DNA from: UBA1189 sp964570685
Lineage (GTDB): Bacteria > Bacteroidota > Bacteroidia > Bacteroidales > Bacteroidaceae
Direction: 5' to 3'
Length of the DNA stretch: 64,000 nt
NCBI GenBank assembly: GCA_964570685.1
Contig: CAZMZC010000005.1
Span: 19,915 to 83,914 of the forward strand
Positions 6,847 through 14,599 of the stretch are shown in pieces. The notes under the pieces are model-generated. The model made no database searches and was not told the origin of the DNA. It saw only the letters and a program-made list of their open reading frames with translations. The position numbers and the translations under genes are program-made. The stretch's first letter is position 1. Each line of letters opens with the position of its first letter.

Positions 6847-7944
6847 ATGAATATGAAACGCCTGACAGCATTATTAGCAGCCTTTGCCTTCATCGGCAGC
6901 GCATGGGCGCAAGAGAGCAATGAGAAGCTATATAAGATGAAATGGTATAAGTTTGTCGATGCCCTCACTCCCGACTTCTACCATACAGACGAGGCCAGGC
7001 GCATCGGTGACAACGTACTCCTCTATCAGTTCGATACGGGCGGATGGCCCAAGAATATCCGTATGCAGGACAGCCTCACCGCCGAGGAGCAGCTCGAAGT
7101 GACCAAGCGCAAGAGCACCCCTTATAGCAGCACCATCGACAATGGCGCCACCTACACGGAGATATACTATCTGGCAGCCCTATACCAAGCCACAGGCGAC
7201 AAGCGCTACAAGAAGAGCGTGATGCGCGGACTCGACTACCTCTTTGAGGCACAATACGACAACGGCGGGTTCCCGCAAGTATATCCCAACAAGGGTGGGT
7301 ACGTCACGGAGATCGAGTACAACGACCACGGGAATGCCAACGTGCTCTTCCTCATGCAGTCCGTCGTCAAGGACGAGCAGTTCGACTTCCTTCCCCGCCG
7401 ATACCGCAAGCGTGCCCGCCGTGCGTTCGATAAGGGAATAGACTGTATACTGAAGACACAAATCATACAAAACGGAGTGCCCACCGTATGGTGTGCGCAG
7501 TACGATGCCGTGACCTTGAAGCCTGCCAAAGCACGCGCCTACGAACTCATCTCGCTGAGCGGACACGAGAGCGCCACCATCATCAACCTGCTGATGACTG
7601 TGGAGAATCCGTCCGAAGAGGTGAAGGCCGCCATCCATCACGGCATGGCATGGTTTGAGGCCAACAAGCTGGAAGGCATACGCCTTGAGAACTTCACAAA
7701 CGAGGAAGGAAAGAAAGACCGCCGCATAGTACCCTGCGACGACTGCGCCCCGCTATGGGCCCGCTTCTACACCATCGACACTAACGAACCCTTCTTCTGC
7801 GACCGCGACGGCAAACCTGTCAAGACGATGGCCGAGATAGGCCACGAACGACGCAACGGATACTCTTGGTATAGCGATGATGCCAATACCACTCTGCGCC
7901 GATACAAGAAATGGTGCGAGCGGCAGGCAAAGAAAAAGAAATAG
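6847..7944 (+). CDS. pelA: Secreted pectate lyase, polysaccharide lyase family 10-like
   Basis: A 365-aa protein with a type I signal peptide (MNMKRLTALLAAFAFIGS, cleavage about AWA-Q). It would cleave polygalacturonate by Ca2+-dependent beta-elimination in the periplasm or outside. PL10 landmarks are in order: DTGGWPKN, STIDNGATYTEI, NGGFPQVYP, DHGNAN, and WCAQYDAVTLKPAKARAYE, where the family's catalytic Arg lies. It ends in a lysine-rich tail. It stands alone with its own promoter and terminator and fits, with the arabinose operon, a pectin-using lifestyle. The symbol is by similarity. Confidence 0.88.
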   Translation: MNMKRLTALLAAFAFIGSAWAQESNEKLYKMKWYKFVDALTPDFYHTDEARRIGDNVLLYQFDTGGWPKNIRMQDSLTAEEQLEVTKRKSTPYSSTIDNGATYTEIYYLAALYQATGDKRYKKSVMRGLDYLFEAQYDNGGFPQVYPNKGGYVTEIEYNDHGNANVLFLMQSVVKDEQFDFLPRRYRKRARRAFDKGIDCILKTQIIQNGVPTVWCAQYDAVTLKPAKARAYELISLSGHESATIINLLMTVENPSEEVKAAIHHGMAWFEANKLEGIRLENFTNEEGKKDRRIVPCDDCAPLWARFYTIDTNEPFFCDRDGKPVKTMAEIGHERRNGYSWYSDDANTTLRRYKKWCERQAKKKK

Positions 7945-7964
7945 CAGTAGCACACAACATCGGG

Positions 7965-8003
7965 AACTCCTCACAAGTTTCACAGCTTGCGAGGAGTTTT
8001 TTC
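7965..8003 (+). terminator. Intrinsic terminator of the pectate lyase gene
   Basis: AACTCCTC (7965-7972) pairs with GAGGAGTT (7991-7998), and CAAG with CTTG inside; a T-run follows. Confidence 0.85.
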
Positions 8004-8120
8004 TTGTCGGCCATCAAAAAAAATCATTGTAAATTTAAACCTTTCGTTTTACACTGCGTCATAAGAATGTGCGGGTTAAATCTGCACATGCATTATTAAC
8101 CATTAAAAAAGGAAATAACA

Positions 8121-8528
8121 ATGAAGAAGATTCTTTTTGCAGCCGTAGCGCTAATGTTTTCTGTAGCCTTGTTTGCACAAGGTCCCCAGCGTGGCGAACG
8201 CCGTGAATTCAAGCCCGAGGAGATGGCTACACGTATGGCCGATGGAATGAAGAAGGAACTCAGCCTCAATGACGAGCAATACAAGTCGGTATACAACCTC
8301 TATCTCAAGCGTGGCGAAGAGATGAAAGCACGTCGCGACAAAGGACAACAAGGCCAACAGGTAGACCGCGAAGCACGCCGTGAGGAGATGAAGAAGCAGC
8401 AGGAGGCTATGAATGCCGAACTGAAGAAAATCCTTACTCCCGAGCAGTATACCAAGTTTGAGGAGATGCAGAAGAAACAACAACAGCGCCGTGGGCAAGG
8501 CGGTCCGCGTGGTCCCCAAGGTGGATAG
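8121..8528 (+). CDS. DUF4890-like periplasmic protein
   Basis: A 135-aa exported protein. The signal peptide (MKKILFAAVALMFSVALFA-Q) is followed by a charged helical body with ELSLNDEQYKSVYNLYLKRG and LTPEQYTKFEEMQKK. These two half-motifs resemble the LTxxQ repeats of Spy/CpxP-like periplasmic chaperones. The tail is Gln/Arg/Gly-rich (QQQRRGQGGPRGPQGG). Probably a stress-related periplasmic protein; the function in Bacteroidales is unproven. Confidence 0.75.
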   Translation: MKKILFAAVALMFSVALFAQGPQRGERREFKPEEMATRMADGMKKELSLNDEQYKSVYNLYLKRGEEMKARRDKGQQGQQVDREARREEMKKQQEAMNAELKKILTPEQYTKFEEMQKKQQQRRGQGGPRGPQGG

Positions 8529-8624
8529 GACATGCCTCCGCGTGAGAGATAAAAATGACAAAAAGGTCACTCCACCCGAATCTTAACATAACAAGAATAT
8601 ACAAAGGTAAAAGGATTGTGGCCC

Positions 8625-8725
8625 AGTGCTCTCTCTCACCTCAGTGTGAATTCCCCGTTTCATGATAATCATAGGCCTGCCCTTGTATGTGAATATCAGA
8701 CTGGCCGCCCCCGAGAGAGAGCACT
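8625..8725 (+). ncRNA. Candidate structured RNA closed by a 13-bp perfect stem
   Basis: AGTGCTCTCTCTC (8625-8637) and GAGAGAGAGCACT (8713-8725) are perfect complements enclosing 75 nt, and a terminator follows 10 nt later. The stretch between 8529 and 8845 has no ORF of interest. It could be a small RNA or a mobile-element remnant; the transcript start is not identified. Confidence 0.4.
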
Positions 8726-8734
8726 CCTTTCAGA

Positions 8735-8770
8735 GAGTGGAGCGATATCAATAATCGTTCCACTCTTTTT
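8735..8770 (+). terminator. Intrinsic terminator
   Basis: GAGTGGAGCGAT (8735-8746) pairs with ATCGTTCCACTC (8754-8765, one G-T pair); TTTTT follows. Confidence 0.85.
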
Positions 8771-8784
8771 ATTTATCGCTGAGA

Positions 8785-8816
8785 TTTGGTTTTTCTCTTG
8801 CCATACACTAACTTTG
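8785..8816 (+). promoter_or_regulatory. Promoter of the ABC exporter pair
   Basis: TTTG (8785-8788), 20 nt, TAACTTTG (8809-8816), 30 nt before the ATG. Confidence 0.7.
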
Positions 8817-8845
8817 CCCCTCAAATAACCTAACGACCACATAAG

Positions 8846-10360
8846 ATGATTTCTTCCATTGGACTCTTCCGCGAGCTGTGCCGCCTGCGCAAGATAGCCG
8901 GCAAGCGGCACCCGATGTACGACCAGAATAAGTTTGCCAAGTACTTCATGGGCTTTGCCGTGGCACTGTGGGTGGTGTATCTCATCATGTTCGGCTTCCT
9001 GTTCATCGGGCTGTTCAGCGAGATATTCCCCTCAATGGAGCCATACCATATATTAAATAAAGGTATGCTCTACCTGCTTATGGTGGATTTCCTCATGCGC
9101 TTCACCATGACCAAACTGCCCGTGCAGGAAATCAAGCCCTTCGTGCTGCTGCCTGTAGGCAAGGATAGGGTACTGCGCAGCTACCTCGTGATGACGGGCA
9201 TGAACGGCTACAATCTGATATGGATGTTCATGCTCGTGCCCTTCGGTTTCGGCACGCTGTTCCGCTATTTCGGTTTCGTGGGCGTGCTGGGCTTCCTCGT
9301 AGGCTACTGGCTGCTGATGCTGGCCAACAACTACTGGTATATCTTCTGCCGCACGCTGATGAACCAGCATATCCTCTACGTGCTCGTGCCCATTGCCGTA
9401 TATGCCCTGCTGCTCGTGGGACTGCTCGTGCCCGAGACCAACTATATAGGCAACTTCTGCATGGAGCTGGGCGAGGGATTCTTCCTTTGGGAATGGCAGG
9501 CCTACGTGGGTGCCATTGCCCTCATCGCAGCGATGTTTGCCCTGAGCCACGCCTTGCAGAAGCGTGTGGTATATAAGGAACTGTCGAAGACGGAGGTAGT
9601 GAAGAAGCTGAAGAAGGTGTCGGAGTACAAGTTCCTCGACCGATTCGGCGAGGTGGGTGAATATATGCGTCTCGAAATCAAGCTCCTCACGCGCAACAAG
9701 GTGCCACGCACACAGTTCTACATGGGCTTCGGCATCATGCTGGCGTTCAGCGCTGCGCTGGCCTTTACCGATGTGTACGACGGCAACTTCATGCGCTACT
9801 TCATCACCGTGTACAACTTTGCCGTGCTGGGCGTGCTGGTGCTGAGCCAGACGATGAGCTACGAGGGCAACTACCTGGACGGACTGATGAGTCGCAAGGA
9901 GTCTATCCTCAACCTCTTGCGCGCCAAGTACTACGTGCAGTGTGCCCTGCTCTTCATCCCGCTCGTGATCATGATACTGCCCATCGCCGAAGGCAAGATT
10001 TCGCTGCTCAGTGCCTTGGCCTGCTTCTTCCTCACCAGTGGATTCACCTTCTGGATACTGATGCAGCTGGCCGTATACAACAAGCTGACCCTCAACCTCA
10101 ACACCAAGATGACGGGTAAGAACAGTGGCGGCACCTTCTTCCAGTCGATGATTATCATGGCAGGCTTCTTCGGACCCGTGATCATCATACAGCCCTTGAT
10201 AACCCTCCTGAGTGAGACCACCGGTCTGCTCATCATCCTCGGTGTCGGACTCGCTTTCACCCTCACCCATCCGCTGTGGCTGCGCAATATCTACAAGCGA
10301 TTCATGAAGCGCCGCTACGAGAACATGGAAGGTTTCCGCTCATCGGTAGTGAATAATTAA
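8846..10360 (+). CDS. DUF5687-family ABC exporter permease
   Basis: A 504-aa polytopic membrane protein with about ten hydrophobic segments. It resembles the Bacteroidota DUF5687 proteins, which act as the membrane half of ABC-2 type exporters. An early cytoplasmic stretch (LCRLRKIAGKRHPMYDQNK) precedes the first helix, and a basic tail (YKRFMKRRYENMEGF) ends it. The ATPase gene follows 72 nt later on the same strand, which supports an exporter role. The substrate is unknown. A 405-aa open frame on the opposite strand is a shadow. Confidence 0.85.
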   Translation: MISSIGLFRELCRLRKIAGKRHPMYDQNKFAKYFMGFAVALWVVYLIMFGFLFIGLFSEIFPSMEPYHILNKGMLYLLMVDFLMRFTMTKLPVQEIKPFVLLPVGKDRVLRSYLVMTGMNGYNLIWMFMLVPFGFGTLFRYFGFVGVLGFLVGYWLLMLANNYWYIFCRTLMNQHILYVLVPIAVYALLLVGLLVPETNYIGNFCMELGEGFFLWEWQAYVGAIALIAAMFALSHALQKRVVYKELSKTEVVKKLKKVSEYKFLDRFGEVGEYMRLEIKLLTRNKVPRTQFYMGFGIMLAFSAALAFTDVYDGNFMRYFITVYNFAVLGVLVLSQTMSYEGNYLDGLMSRKESILNLLRAKYYVQCALLFIPLVIMILPIAEGKISLLSALACFFLTSGFTFWILMQLAVYNKLTLNLNTKMTGKNSGGTFFQSMIIMAGFFGPVIIIQPLITLLSETTGLLIILGVGLAFTLTHPLWLRNIYKRFMKRRYENMEGFRSSVVNN

Positions 10361-10365
10361 GCTGT

Positions 10366-10402
10366 CTTAGGCGTTCCTAGGATATCCTAGGGGCTCTTGA
10401 AA
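10366..10402. repeat. CCTAGG-rich dispersed repeat, copy 1
   Basis: TTAGGCGTTCCTAGGATATC followed by CTAGGGGCTCTTGAAA. A related string lies between hisF and hisIE (32363-32402). Confidence 0.6.
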
Positions 10403-10432
10403 CTAAAAGAAAACAAAAAAACACAACATACA

Positions 10433-11203
10433 ATGATTACCATCAGCAACCTCAAGAAATGCTTCGGCACCAAAGTCGCCGTCAACATAGCCGACTACAC
10501 CATCGGTCAGGACACCATGCTTGGCCTCGTAGGCAACAACGGAGCCGGTAAGACCACCCTCTTCCGCCTTATCCTCGACCTCCTGCGAGCCGATGAGGGC
10601 ATCGTAAAGATCGGTGATATTGATGTATCGAAGAGCGAAGACTGGAAACAGCATACGGGAGCCTTCATCGACGACAGCTTCCTAATCGATTACCTCACCC
10701 CCGAGGAGTACTTCTACTTCCTTGGCCGCGTCTACGGCCTCAAGAAAGAGGAGGTCGACGAACGCCTCGTGCCCTTCGCCCGCTTCATGAATGGCGAGGT
10801 TCTCGGCCAGAAGAAGCTCATCCGCGACTTCTCGCGCGGCAACAAGCAGAAGGTAGGTATCATCGGCGCCATGCTGCACCGCCCCTCGCTGCTCATCCTG
10901 GACGAGCCGTTCAACTTCCTCGACCCCTCGTCACAGTCGGTCATCAAGCATGTGCTGGCCGAATACAACAAGGAGACTGGCGCCACCATCCTCGTGTCGA
11001 GCCACAACTTGAGCCACACGACCGACGTGTGCAACCGCATCGCCCTGCTCGAGAACGGTGTCATCATCCGCGACATCGACAATACCGACCATACCGCCGA
11101 GCAGGAATTGGAGAGCTACTTCAATGTAGACTTCACCGAAGATACCATCCCTACCGAGCCGACAGCACCTATTGTTGACACTGAAGTCGAGGAGACTTTA
11201 TAA
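10433..11203 (+). CDS. ABC transporter ATP-binding protein
   Basis: A 256-aa nucleotide-binding subunit. Walker A is GNNGAGKTT; the signature motif is degenerate (FSRGNKQK in place of LSGGQ); Walker B is LLILDEPFNFLDP, followed by the H-loop ILVSSHNLSH. An acidic C-terminal extension (EDTIPTEPTAPIVDTEVEE) is unusual. I choose the ATG at 10433 over an upstream TTG because homologous proteins begin with MITISNL. It pairs with the DUF5687-like permease upstream as an exporter of unknown cargo. Confidence 0.92.
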   Translation: MITISNLKKCFGTKVAVNIADYTIGQDTMLGLVGNNGAGKTTLFRLILDLLRADEGIVKIGDIDVSKSEDWKQHTGAFIDDSFLIDYLTPEEYFYFLGRVYGLKKEEVDERLVPFARFMNGEVLGQKKLIRDFSRGNKQKVGIIGAMLHRPSLLILDEPFNFLDPSSQSVIKHVLAEYNKETGATILVSSHNLSHTTDVCNRIALLENGVIIRDIDNTDHTAEQELESYFNVDFTEDTIPTEPTAPIVDTEVEETL

Positions 11204-11227
11204 AAAAAAAGAAAATTGGTAAAACAT

Positions 11228-11258
11228 TTTGCCATCTCAGATAAAAGCAGTAATTTTG
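11228..11258 (+). promoter_or_regulatory. Promoter of rplU-rpmA
   Basis: TTTG (11228-11231), 19 nt, TAATTTTG (11251-11258). The ~80-nt leader contains AACTTTTAAAGTTTT, a small palindrome just before the L21 start. Confidence 0.65.
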
Positions 11259-11343
11259 TGCCCGATTAGTCCGCAAGGGGTTCGAAGAAGCGGTTGCAGC
11301 GGTTGCAGCACACCTCCCGGAAAACTTTTAAAGTTTTATTTTA

Positions 11344-11661
11344 ATGTACGCAATTGTAGAAATTAACGGACAGCAGTTCAAGGCCGAGGCAGGTCAGAAA
11401 TTGTTTGTTCACCACATTCAAAACGTTGAGAATGGTGCAACGGTTGAATTCGAGAAGGTTCTTTTGGTAGAGAAAGATGGCGCTATCACCGTAGGTGCTC
11501 CCACAGTAGAGGGCGCAAAGGTAGTAGCCGAAGTGAAGAGCGAGCTCGTTAAAGGCGAGAAGGTTCTCGTATTCCACAAGAAGAGAAGAAAAGGTCACCG
11601 CAAGTTGAACGGTCACCGTCAGCAGTTCTCTGAGATTGTAATTAAAGAAGTTATCGCATAA
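11344..11661 (+). CDS. rplU: 50S ribosomal protein L21
   Basis: A 105-aa protein starting MYAIVEINGQQFKAEAGQK, the invariant start of bL21, with the conserved VLVFHKKRRKGHRKLNGHRQ near the C-terminus that contacts 23S rRNA. It is followed after 22 nt by rpmA, the near-universal order. Confidence 0.98.
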   Translation: MYAIVEINGQQFKAEAGQKLFVHHIQNVENGATVEFEKVLLVEKDGAITVGAPTVEGAKVVAEVKSELVKGEKVLVFHKKRRKGHRKLNGHRQQFSEIVIKEVIA

Positions 11662-11683
11662 CCCTTTTAAACACATTTAGATC

Positions 11684-11947
11684 ATGGCACATAAAAAAGG
11701 AGTTGGTAGTTCTAAGAACGGTCGCGAGTCAGCAAGCAAGCGACTCGGTGTAAAGATTTTCGGTGGCCAAGTATGCAAGGCTGGTAACATCATCGTACGT
11801 CAGAGAGGTACAGTACACCATCCCGGTGAGAACATGGGTATGGGTTCAGACCACACACTCTACGCACTCGTTGACGGCACCGTACAGTTCAAGAAGGGAC
11901 GTAACGACAAGAGTTACGTTTCTGTAATCCCCGCAGCTGAGGCATAA
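11684..11947 (+). CDS. rpmA: 50S ribosomal protein L27
   Basis: An 87-aa bL27. The N-terminal MAHKKGVGSSKNGRESASKR reaches the peptidyl-transferase centre in the ribosome. The start has no cleavable extension of the Firmicutes type. The body has GGQVCKAGNIIVRQRGT and HPGENMGMGSDHTLYAL. Cotranscribed with rplU. Confidence 0.98.
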   Translation: MAHKKGVGSSKNGRESASKRLGVKIFGGQVCKAGNIIVRQRGTVHHPGENMGMGSDHTLYALVDGTVQFKKGRNDKSYVSVIPAAEA

Positions 11948-11973
11948 TTTTGCTAAAAAGCATAAGAAAAAAC

Positions 11974-12012
11974 AATGAGGCTCAATCCTAAGATTGAGCC
12001 TCATTACTTTTA
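11974..12012 (+). terminator. Terminator between convergent rpmA and the S41 protease gene
   Basis: AATGAGGCTCAAT (11974-11986) pairs perfectly with ATTGAGCCTCATT (11993-12005). It is flanked by A-rich sequence on the left and T-rich on the right, so it can stop both strands. Confidence 0.9.
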
Positions 12013-12051
12013 CATCTTCTACTGTATTCTTTGCCAGCCTAACAATCGGTC

Positions 12052-13644
12052 TTAAATATCCGGTTTTGACTCCCCCCTATCAAGAATTTCTACGGCTTTC
12101 AGCACAGTGGGGTCTGTAAGATTGAGGTATTTCACATACTCTTCCATGCCTAGCATATTGTATATCACGTTGCCGTAAAGGATATCCTCCATCACCTCGC
12201 GCGACTTACTGATAAGGTTGTTGCGGCGTTTTACACCCTTCTGTGCGGCATAATCGACCAATTGCTCCAGCAAATCTTGTGTCTTCAGATAAGCATAGAG
12301 GCTTTCCATTGTGGTGTATTGCGAGAGTTCCGCACGATTCTTATCGGTATATTGGAAAGGATATTGCGTAAACAATCCGCGCTTGGCCACTTCAGCATAG
12401 TACGATGTGTAACCTGCCGTGTCGTGAGGGATAAAAATATCGGGCATGATGCCTCCACCACCATATACGGTGCGGCCATTCTTGGTTGTATAGACATTGC
12501 TCTCATCCTGCTTGATGCTGTCTTGCGTGAAAAATTCACCATGCTCGTAGCGGTTGAGCAAATCCAGCTCATACTCCTCACTCTTCCCATTCGTATAGGG
12601 TTTCTGTATACAGCGTCCCGAGGGAGTGTGGTAGCGGGCTATGGTGAGGCGTATGGCCGAGCCGTCATCAAACTCGATAGGCTGCTGCACCAATCCCTTG
12701 CCGAAAGTGCGGCGGCCGACAATGGTGCCTCGGTCGTTATCCTGGATAGCTCCGGCAAAAATCTCGCTGGCCGAAGCCGAGGTCTCATCAGTAAGCACTA
12801 CGATGGGGAGTTTCTGGCAACTACCTCCTCCATTGGCATACTCTTCGTATCGCGGAGCATTCTCCCCCTCGGTATATACAATCATCTCTCCCTTGGGCAG
12901 AAACTCGTTGACCATCTGTATGGCAGCCCCCATATATCCACCTGTATTGCCTCGGAGGTCTACGATGCACCCCTGCATATTTCCCTGCATGCCCTGCGCC
13001 AGAGCTATCAGCATCTCAGGGTAGGTAGTCTCACCAAACTTGTTTATCTTCATGTAACACCAGCGGTCGTCAATCATATAGGTGGCGTCAATGCTCTTTA
13101 CGGGAATATTGCCACGTACGATGGTATAGGAGAGCAAATCCTTTTCGCCATGACGTTTGATACCCAGGCGCACCTCACTACCTTTGGGTCCCTTGAGGCG
13201 CTTCATGGCACCGTCGTTGCTGATTTTCTTTCCCACGTAGAGCGAGTCATCAATGGTGACGATGCGGTCACCAGCCATCAGCCCCACCTTCTCAGAAGGG
13301 CCACCGGAGATAACATCGCTGATATAGATGGTATCAGACTGTATCATAAACTGTATGCCGATACCGCTAAAGCTGCCGCGCAGTTCTTGGTTAGACTCCT
13401 CGGCATCCTTGGCAGGGATGTACACGGAGTGCGGATCAAGTTCGGCTAGCACCTTAGGAATGGTTTTCTCTACCAGCTCATCCATATCAACAGTGTCAAC
13501 ATACTGATTACCTATGATATGCAAAAGGTCGGCCAATTTGGAGGTTGAAGGCTCCTGTCTGCCATAGTCGATGCAGGACGTAAAGGTTACGACCAAGCAT
13601 ATAGCCAGTGCAGCTATATACTGTAGGGGATTCTGATATTTCAT
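12052..13644 (-). CDS. S41-family carboxyl-terminal processing protease (lipoprotein)
   Basis: A 530-aa periplasmic serine protease of the CtpA/Prc type. The N-terminus is a lipoprotein signal ending VTFTSC. A PDZ domain (SGIGIQFMIQSDTIYISDVI to VGLMAGDRIVTIDD) precedes the peptidase core. The core has RGNTGGYMGAA, the nucleophile region TDETSASASEIFAGA and the catalytic Lys in GRRTFGKGLVQ. Family members trim or degrade envelope proteins at their C-termini. It overlaps the dCMP deaminase gene by four bases (ATGA), so they are one transcript. Confidence 0.92.
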   Translation of the reverse strand: MKYQNPLQYIAALAICLVVTFTSCIDYGRQEPSTSKLADLLHIIGNQYVDTVDMDELVEKTIPKVLAELDPHSVYIPAKDAEESNQELRGSFSGIGIQFMIQSDTIYISDVISGGPSEKVGLMAGDRIVTIDDSLYVGKKISNDGAMKRLKGPKGSEVRLGIKRHGEKDLLSYTIVRGNIPVKSIDATYMIDDRWCYMKINKFGETTYPEMLIALAQGMQGNMQGCIVDLRGNTGGYMGAAIQMVNEFLPKGEMIVYTEGENAPRYEEYANGGGSCQKLPIVVLTDETSASASEIFAGAIQDNDRGTIVGRRTFGKGLVQQPIEFDDGSAIRLTIARYHTPSGRCIQKPYTNGKSEEYELDLLNRYEHGEFFTQDSIKQDESNVYTTKNGRTVYGGGGIMPDIFIPHDTAGYTSYYAEVAKRGLFTQYPFQYTDKNRAELSQYTTMESLYAYLKTQDLLEQLVDYAAQKGVKRRNNLISKSREVMEDILYGNVIYNMLGMEEYVKYLNLTDPTVLKAVEILDRGESKPDI

Positions 13645-14075
13645 TCTTCCTTAGGTAAATATTCCACGACAACACCCGCTCGCTCCAATAGTTCAATACC
13701 ATCGGTGAGGCGATACTTTTCTCCATATACCACACGCTTGATGCCAGCCTGAATGATGAGCTTGGCACACTCAATGCAGGGCGAAGCAGTCACGTATAGC
13801 GTAGACCCCTCGCTATTATTACTTGAGCGGGCAATCTTGGTGATGGCATTGGCCTCGGCATGCAACACGTAGGGTTTAGTCACATTACTGTCATCCTCGC
13901 ATACGTTCTCGAAACCTGCCGGCGTGCCATTATAGCCATCCGAGATAATCATCCTATCCTTCACGATGAGGGCACCTACCTTACGGCGCTCGCAGTAGGA
14001 GTTCTCGGCCCAGATGCAAGCCATACGCATATAGCGTTTGTCGAATGCTTCTTTCTTGTGCTCTGTATCAATCAT
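13641..14075 (-). CDS. dCMP deaminase / cytidine-deaminase-fold protein
   Basis: A 144-aa zinc enzyme of the deoxycytidylate deaminase family, which converts dCMP to dUMP for thymidylate synthesis. The zinc motif is HAEANAI (catalytic Glu) and, further on, SPCIECAKLI; the substrate-loop SDGYNGTPAGFENVC is typical. I start at the ATG at 14075, one base after the stop of the preceding lipoprotein gene; the longer open frame upstream is antisense noise. Its start is linked to the gene before and its end overlaps the protease gene. Confidence 0.92.
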   Translation of the reverse strand: MIDTEHKKEAFDKRYMRMACIWAENSYCERRKVGALIVKDRMIISDGYNGTPAGFENVCEDDSNVTKPYVLHAEANAITKIARSSNNSEGSTLYVTASPCIECAKLIIQAGIKRVVYGEKYRLTDGIELLERAGVVVEYLPKEE

Positions 14076-14076
14076 A

Positions 14077-14559
14077 TCATTTAACGAATTTAGACAGGTC
14101 GCCAAACTGCATGAAATACTTTCTACTTTGGTCAAACAACCTGATATAATTAGAGTCTCCCTGATAATAAGCCACCTTGCGCAACTCGTCATACATCTGC
14201 TTGGCATAACCAACAAGTGCCATAGGGTCGCCCGTAACAACTTTCCAATCAGAGATACTGAAAGTACGCTCCCGCCCATCGGCTTCCCAGTACCCCTGCA
14301 TCTTGCATCCTTGGGGGAATGTTACGACTACCAAACCATCAATGAAGAACTCAACATTATAGCCTTCAAGGTCGCTGTGGCTGTTATAGTTGCTGATAGG
14401 CGTACCCATATTCGGATTGTCCCAGTCTGTCGTACTGTAGAATCCGGCCAAGTGCCATACCTTCCCTGTAAAGATGCCTTCAAGGTCATCCTCTCGGTTA
14501 CAACCAGTGAAGCAGACTGCGCATAGCACCAAAAGCAGACATATTTTTTTATTCACCAT
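14077..14559 (-). CDS. DUF4847-like lipoprotein
   Basis: A 160-aa protein with lipoprotein signal MVNKKICLLLVLCAVCFTGC. The mature part (EGIFTGKVWHLAGFYSTTD, FFIDGLVVVTFP, ISDWKVVTGDP) resembles a META/lipocalin-like envelope domain of the Bacteroidales DUF4847 group; I am only moderately sure of the number. It is first of a three-gene unit with the deaminase and the S41 protease. Confidence 0.7.
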   Translation of the reverse strand: MVNKKICLLLVLCAVCFTGCNREDDLEGIFTGKVWHLAGFYSTTDWDNPNMGTPISNYNSHSDLEGYNVEFFIDGLVVVTFPQGCKMQGYWEADGRERTFSISDWKVVTGDPMALVGYAKQMYDELRKVAYYQGDSNYIRLFDQSRKYFMQFGDLSKFVK

Positions 14560-14599
14560 CGGGCACTCTTTTTTGATTCACACATCTATAATATTATAG

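Noticed and set aside
9053..10270. 405-codon open frame antisense to the DUF5687 permease
   Set aside because: Histidine- and glutamate-rich translation without domains; shadow of a GC-rich membrane protein gene.
14076..14279. N-terminal extension of the dCMP deaminase
   Set aside because: It overlaps the lipoprotein gene in another frame; family members start near MIDTEHK.
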